From: JAAEQG01 sp023133475
Lineage (GTDB): Bacteria > Planctomycetota > Phycisphaerae > UBA1845
Length of the DNA stretch: 54,661 nt
Direction of reading: 5' to 3'
Assembly (NCBI GenBank): GCA_030631415.1
Contig: DAOVLE010000002.1
Span: 1-54,661, forward strand
Shown: positions 52,301 through 54,661 of the stretch, piece after piece
Layout of the letters: the number at the start of each line of letters is the position of its first letter
Numbering within the stretch: position 1 is the stretch's first letter
Made by a program: the position numbers and the translations under genes
Notes under the pieces: generated by a model
The model's input: the letters and a program-made list of their open reading frames with translations, nothing else
What the model was told of the DNA's origin: nothing
The model's database searches: none

Positions 52301-52520
52301 GAGATTCGTAGGTTTTCGCCTCGTACGTGATGCGGACTTGACAGATGTCAGTGTACTGCCATCCGGGCGGAATGGCCTCGATCACCCCGCGGAACACCTG
52401 TTCGAGCGGTAGGCTGGAATCACTGAACAACTCCTCGATGCGGTAGAGGCAGTTAAGCTCCTTGGACCGTTCCTGGAGCGTCTTGAAAAGGCTCGCGACC
52501 GTGTCGTCGGAGTTGGGCAT
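49326..52520 (-). CDS. GAF-like/PPDK-type ATP-grasp/nucleotidyltransferase fusion
   Basis: The 1064-residue product has, in order, a GAF-like sensor (about 12-140; ELNCLYRIEELF and GPFLREERKLIDTIADRIG), a helical part (about 145-330), and a PPDK_N-type ATP-grasp (about 340-715) with GHGKVGGKG, VRSSSLLEDRFGAAFSGKY and VDIEFA. No phosphohistidine or PEP-binding domain follows. Next is a conserved block (about 730-855) with ILMGPGRWGSRGD and GTHFFQD. The C-terminal nucleotidyltransferase (about 955-1055) carries FGSTKNATAGPASDIDVLI. It follows the ATP-grasp gene by 23 bases; a GTG start at 52547 overlapping that stop is possible. The stop and last eight residues come from an S repeat. Confidence 0.85.
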   Translation of the reverse strand: MPNSDDTVASLFKTLQERSKELNCLYRIEELFSDSSLPLEQVFRGVIEAIPPGWQYTDICQVRITYEAKTYESPNFAESSWKLSAPVLVYGEPGGTLEVFYTEEMPQAGEGPFLREERKLIDTIADRIGNGITHRRLMDSMREWRSVQKEASRRSTHEWSVILELLRSTDQSLLMRIARKMINHLCWSGVKEANALLQRFGIGDRPEERDVFLDSNEPRQVRELPTSTALADEVFKVAGEHLSDEEIVSCIHAWIKQDRASFLVNALENHHTSLSEVGDAIHRYQHSSHGEVELSTSTRKGLRVSLVRRFLSDQLEYINVAKNYVDIVDFHDLIQRMIFPTRGHGKVGGKGAGIFLAASILRRHSKEGDLLAQVKTPKTWYLTSDGLQDFVYCNHLEDVFMQKYKEIDEIRQEYPDIVQVFKHSTFSADVIKGLSMALDDFGDHPLIVRSSSLLEDRFGAAFSGKYKSLFLANRGTKQERLNALMDAITEVYATTFSPDPIEYRAERNLLDFQEGMGVLIQEVIGTKVGHYFLPAFAGVAFSHNEFRWSPRIKREDGLVRMVPGLGTRAVDRLGDDYPILVSPGQPGLRTNATPEETVRYSPKYMDVINIDTRKLETVEVGDFLRGYGDQIPNIEQLISLFEQGNLRQPMLGQVDFERDDPIVTFEGLLTRTPFLKQAQALLELLQEEMHAPVDIEFASNGKDLYLLQCRAQAATKHCAPAAIPRDIPEDRVVFSANRHVSNGSVPNITHIVYVNPETYGQLGSLDDLAAVGRAVGKLNQLLPKRQFILMGPGRWGSRGDVKLGVQITYSDINNTAMLIEIARKKGDYTPDLSFGTHFFQDLVEASIRYLPLYPDEDGVLFNDRFLTRSHNILAGVAPKYAALAGVIHVIDVPEAADGQVLRVLMNADLGEAVGVLIPPGAETDSLDEIETATEPQRAQHWRWRLRMVERIAAQLSPDRFGVHGFYVFGSTKNATAGPASDIDVLIHFRGSPEQRAALEQWLEGWSLCLSEMNYLRTGYKTDGLLDAHVVTDDDIAARTSYAVKIDAVTDAARPLRMHSVTPST

Positions 52521-52543
52521 GGTTGTTCTCCAATGGCCCTGGC

Positions 52544-54292
52544 TCACTCATGCAGAATCACGCCGCAGCCCGTGCGACCGTCGACCATGGCACGCAACGG
52601 CTGCGGCGCCTGCACATGCCGGATGAATTCAGTCTCATTAAGCGCGGGCAATTTATCTATCCAGCCCCAGTCGATTTCGTAGGGGCCGCTGTGGCGCACC
52701 GTGAAGTACTGCACGCGAAAGCTGGTCATGTTGTGGAAGAAGTGCGAACCCTGGCTTGCATCCACGTTCATTTCCGGCAAGGTGGCCTCGACGATCACCC
52801 GCGCCCCGGAAATCTGCGGCCAAGTGACGGGAATCCCCAGCCACGGGTCGCTACTGCCCCAACGCCCGAAACCCATCAGGATATACGAACGTCCAGCGGC
52901 AACGAGCGACCTGTTGATCGTTGCCAACTCATTTGCGATGGCTGACGTGTGCTTGGCATCGAACGTCGTCGGTTTGACGTAAACGACGTCGTGCAGGGCA
53001 TCGTACACGCCGTTGCCAAGCACCGTTTCCGTCGCGACCAGCGCTCGCTCGCTTTTCAGAAGCTGTTCGTCAACCTCCACAAGCTCGTCGGAAACCAGTG
53101 TCGGCCGCAGTTGCAGAAAACCGAAACGGGCGGGCAGGCCATGCCGCGAGTCGAGCGTCATCGCAAACTCGATCTCAACATCAGAGCCCACGGCGTCCTT
53201 ACACACAGCCGAGAGCTTCTTGACGATGCGGTTAAGCGGAACATCTTCGAGTTCGAGGACGGGGGCAAACGTCAGCACGCGGGGGCCGGGATTTCCGATG
53301 CCCATTGTGAGGCGGTCGGACCCGGCGTTGTAGGTTGAGGCAATGGGCTTCAGGACGTCATCGTCTTCGGCGTCGGTCAGCGAACCGCGCACAAGGTACT
53401 CGGTCTCGGCGATGGGGTCGTAAGCGGGTGCCGGTCCCATGTTGACGGACCAGAATTCGGTCTGGGTGTTCTTCACAAGGTCTCGGACCGATCCGAAGGG
53501 CGGGCTGTGCCGGGGAAACGCCGGCGCATACGTCCAGTTTACGCCGCCGTCGACGATCGTCTTGCCCAGCCCGAGTGCCAGGTTGACCACGCCGTCTTTG
53601 GGCCGACCCGGTCCCATCGGATAGAAGTTGTACGTCCGGATAACCCCGGAAATCGTCGGGTAGAAGCGTTCGCCAAAGCGCTGCCCGACAACCTCCTGAA
53701 TGATGACCGCCATACGTTCCAGTTCACTGTTCCGCCCGATGGCTCGCATGTAGCTCTTGGCGTCGCGAAAGAAAGTTGAGGCATAGACGAACTTGATGGC
53801 TTCAACCAGCTTGCGGAAGCGCGTATCGACGTTGGCCTGGTTGTTTGGGATCATCTTCGTGGCATACGTCCCGGCGAACGGATGGCTTAAGGCATCTTCC
53901 AGCAGGCTGGACGAGCGGATCGCCAACGGTGTGTGCATCTCGGCGATCAACGCTCGCAAGTCGCCGACGATCAGCGGCGGCAATTCGGCTTTTTGGAAGG
54001 CGTGTCCAATGCGTTCGTCAGGCGCGTCGGACAGGGCGACCTCGTAGAGGTCGTTCTGCCGCATAAACTGCTCGAAGACGTCGGTGGCGACCACCGTGAG
54101 GGTGGGGATGCTGATTCCCACCCCGGGGAAGGCGTCGGGTGGGCAATGTTCCGCAATGATCTGCTTGATAAAAGCCAGCCCCTTGGCTTTGCCGCCTAGT
54201 TGACCGGTGCCGATGACCGTGAAGTTCTCGTCGGAGGCGAGGAACTTCCGGTCGAAGGCCGGGTACAAGCTATCTGCCTCAGTCTGCGACAT
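52544..54292 (-). CDS. PPDK-type ATP-grasp protein without phosphotransfer domains
   Basis: The product (about 582 residues from 54292) has the PPDK_N-type ATP-grasp: GTGQLGGKAKGLAF near 28-41, AIRSSSLLEDALSHPFAGTY near 124-143, and VEIEFAMTLD with LQLRPT. Next comes the same conserved block as in the downstream gene, ILMGFGRWGSSDPWLG and GSHFFHN. It has no central His domain and no PEP-binding barrel, unlike true PPDK or PEP synthase. With its neighbour it forms a two-gene operon. The start is uncertain (54292, 54304 or 54358). Confidence 0.85.
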   Translation of the reverse strand: MSQTEADSLYPAFDRKFLASDENFTVIGTGQLGGKAKGLAFIKQIIAEHCPPDAFPGVGISIPTLTVVATDVFEQFMRQNDLYEVALSDAPDERIGHAFQKAELPPLIVGDLRALIAEMHTPLAIRSSSLLEDALSHPFAGTYATKMIPNNQANVDTRFRKLVEAIKFVYASTFFRDAKSYMRAIGRNSELERMAVIIQEVVGQRFGERFYPTISGVIRTYNFYPMGPGRPKDGVVNLALGLGKTIVDGGVNWTYAPAFPRHSPPFGSVRDLVKNTQTEFWSVNMGPAPAYDPIAETEYLVRGSLTDAEDDDVLKPIASTYNAGSDRLTMGIGNPGPRVLTFAPVLELEDVPLNRIVKKLSAVCKDAVGSDVEIEFAMTLDSRHGLPARFGFLQLRPTLVSDELVEVDEQLLKSERALVATETVLGNGVYDALHDVVYVKPTTFDAKHTSAIANELATINRSLVAAGRSYILMGFGRWGSSDPWLGIPVTWPQISGARVIVEATLPEMNVDASQGSHFFHNMTSFRVQYFTVRHSGPYEIDWGWIDKLPALNETEFIRHVQAPQPLRAMVDGRTGCGVILHE

Positions 54293-54358
54293 GGCGGATT
54301 CCATCCGTTTGACGGCCGGCACGTCAACTGGGTGCCACGGCGGTGCGAGAATCAGCAT

Positions 54359-54661
54359 TTTCGCCGATTCCCGATGGTGCCGGCCAACCCGAGGATTCTA
54401 GCACAGCCTCCGAGGACCCGCCATCGGGACCCATCCGCCGACCAGGGTATGACCATTTTTTGTGGCATAAGGCGGGTGGCGGGTGGCCCATCGCTTTAGC
54501 GGTGGGGGACGCGAATCCTGACGCGATTCCTGTTCCCCAGGGCGAAAGGTGCTGTCGATTAAATCGTCCGTGGCGATTCCCAATGTAGCGTCACCCCTTG
54601 TGGGTGACGAAAAACACGGGTGCGCCGCCCACAAGGGGCGACGCTACAGACTAAATCGACA
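54359..54661. repeat. Q unit and GCGTC hairpin repeat, no gene
   Basis: Q at about 54480-54515. TGTAGCGTCACCCCTTGTGG (54584-54603) pairs with its inverse (54629-54649) over a short loop. Upstream of the ATP-grasp gene. No promoter was identified. Confidence 0.7.

Overview
The window looks like chromosomal DNA from a planctomycete, probably a member of the Phycisphaerae or a related uncultured lineage. This is inferred from content, not from a search. Three things point that way: large secreted proteins built from DCNxNGVPDEC-type repeats with dockerin-like tails, a PEP-CTERM protein, and very dense palindromic intergenic repeats of the kind seen in planctomycete genome bins. GC is high and genes sit on both strands in short runs. 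No rRNA, tRNA or CRISPR array was seen.

Layout. 1-2.4 kb: the end of a secreted repeat protein, a truncated IS110-type recombinase lying between two long inverted repeat arms, and a HEPN-like gene. 2.4-4.8 kb: hcp (hybrid-cluster protein) behind an FNR/DNR-type box. 4.8-14.8 kb: an RND-type efflux set (adaptor at 4.8 kb, pump at 10.5 kb) interrupted by an orphan DNA methyltransferase, a CPA2 antiporter and a DUF433/DUF5615 pair. A second toxin-antitoxin pair and a duplicated pump 3' end follow. 15-18.2 kb: FRG-domain protein, small nucleotidyltransferase, NiCoT/UreH-like transporter, CheV. 18.4-22.2 kb: cyclophilin, HD-GYP-type protein, HAD phosphatase and lipoprotein. 22.6-27.9 kb: HEPN pair, MnmE-like GTPase, Ser/Thr kinase, nrdR, MBL hydrolase. 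28-35 kb: a ParA-CBM48 fusion, a lipoprotein with four long repeats, and a beta-propeller-like LVIVD protein. 35-43 kb: a pseudouridine synthase-methyltransferase fusion, a class V aminotransferase, an M3 peptidase, nusB and ftsY. 43-48 kb: PEP-CTERM protein, isochorismatase-like protein, secreted matrixin protease. 48-54.4 kb: metallophosphoesterase and two adjacent PPDK-type ATP-grasp proteins, the larger fused to a GAF-like and a nucleotidyltransferase domain.

The most unusual layer is the repeat DNA. At least seven short families recur in the gaps. Their core motifs are P (GGCGGGTTCCACCCGCC and its GTGGG variant), Q (CCCATCGCTTTAGCGGTGGG), R (TCAGTGCCGCGACCGTAAGG), S (ATTCAGTGAACCCGTATACG), T (GGCCCGGCATTTATGCCGGG), U (GGGATTCTTCGTTTGGCCTT) and V (GGACAAGGCCCGC with its inverse). 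They nest inside one another, swap cores, enter coding sequence twice, and supply or directly touch the stop codon of at least nine genes.

The best candidates for something undescribed are the PPDK-like pair with its nucleotidyltransferase fusion, the modular repeat system and its link to stop codons, and the ParA-CBM48 and RluA-RlmI fusions. All functions are assigned by reading motifs; no database search was run.
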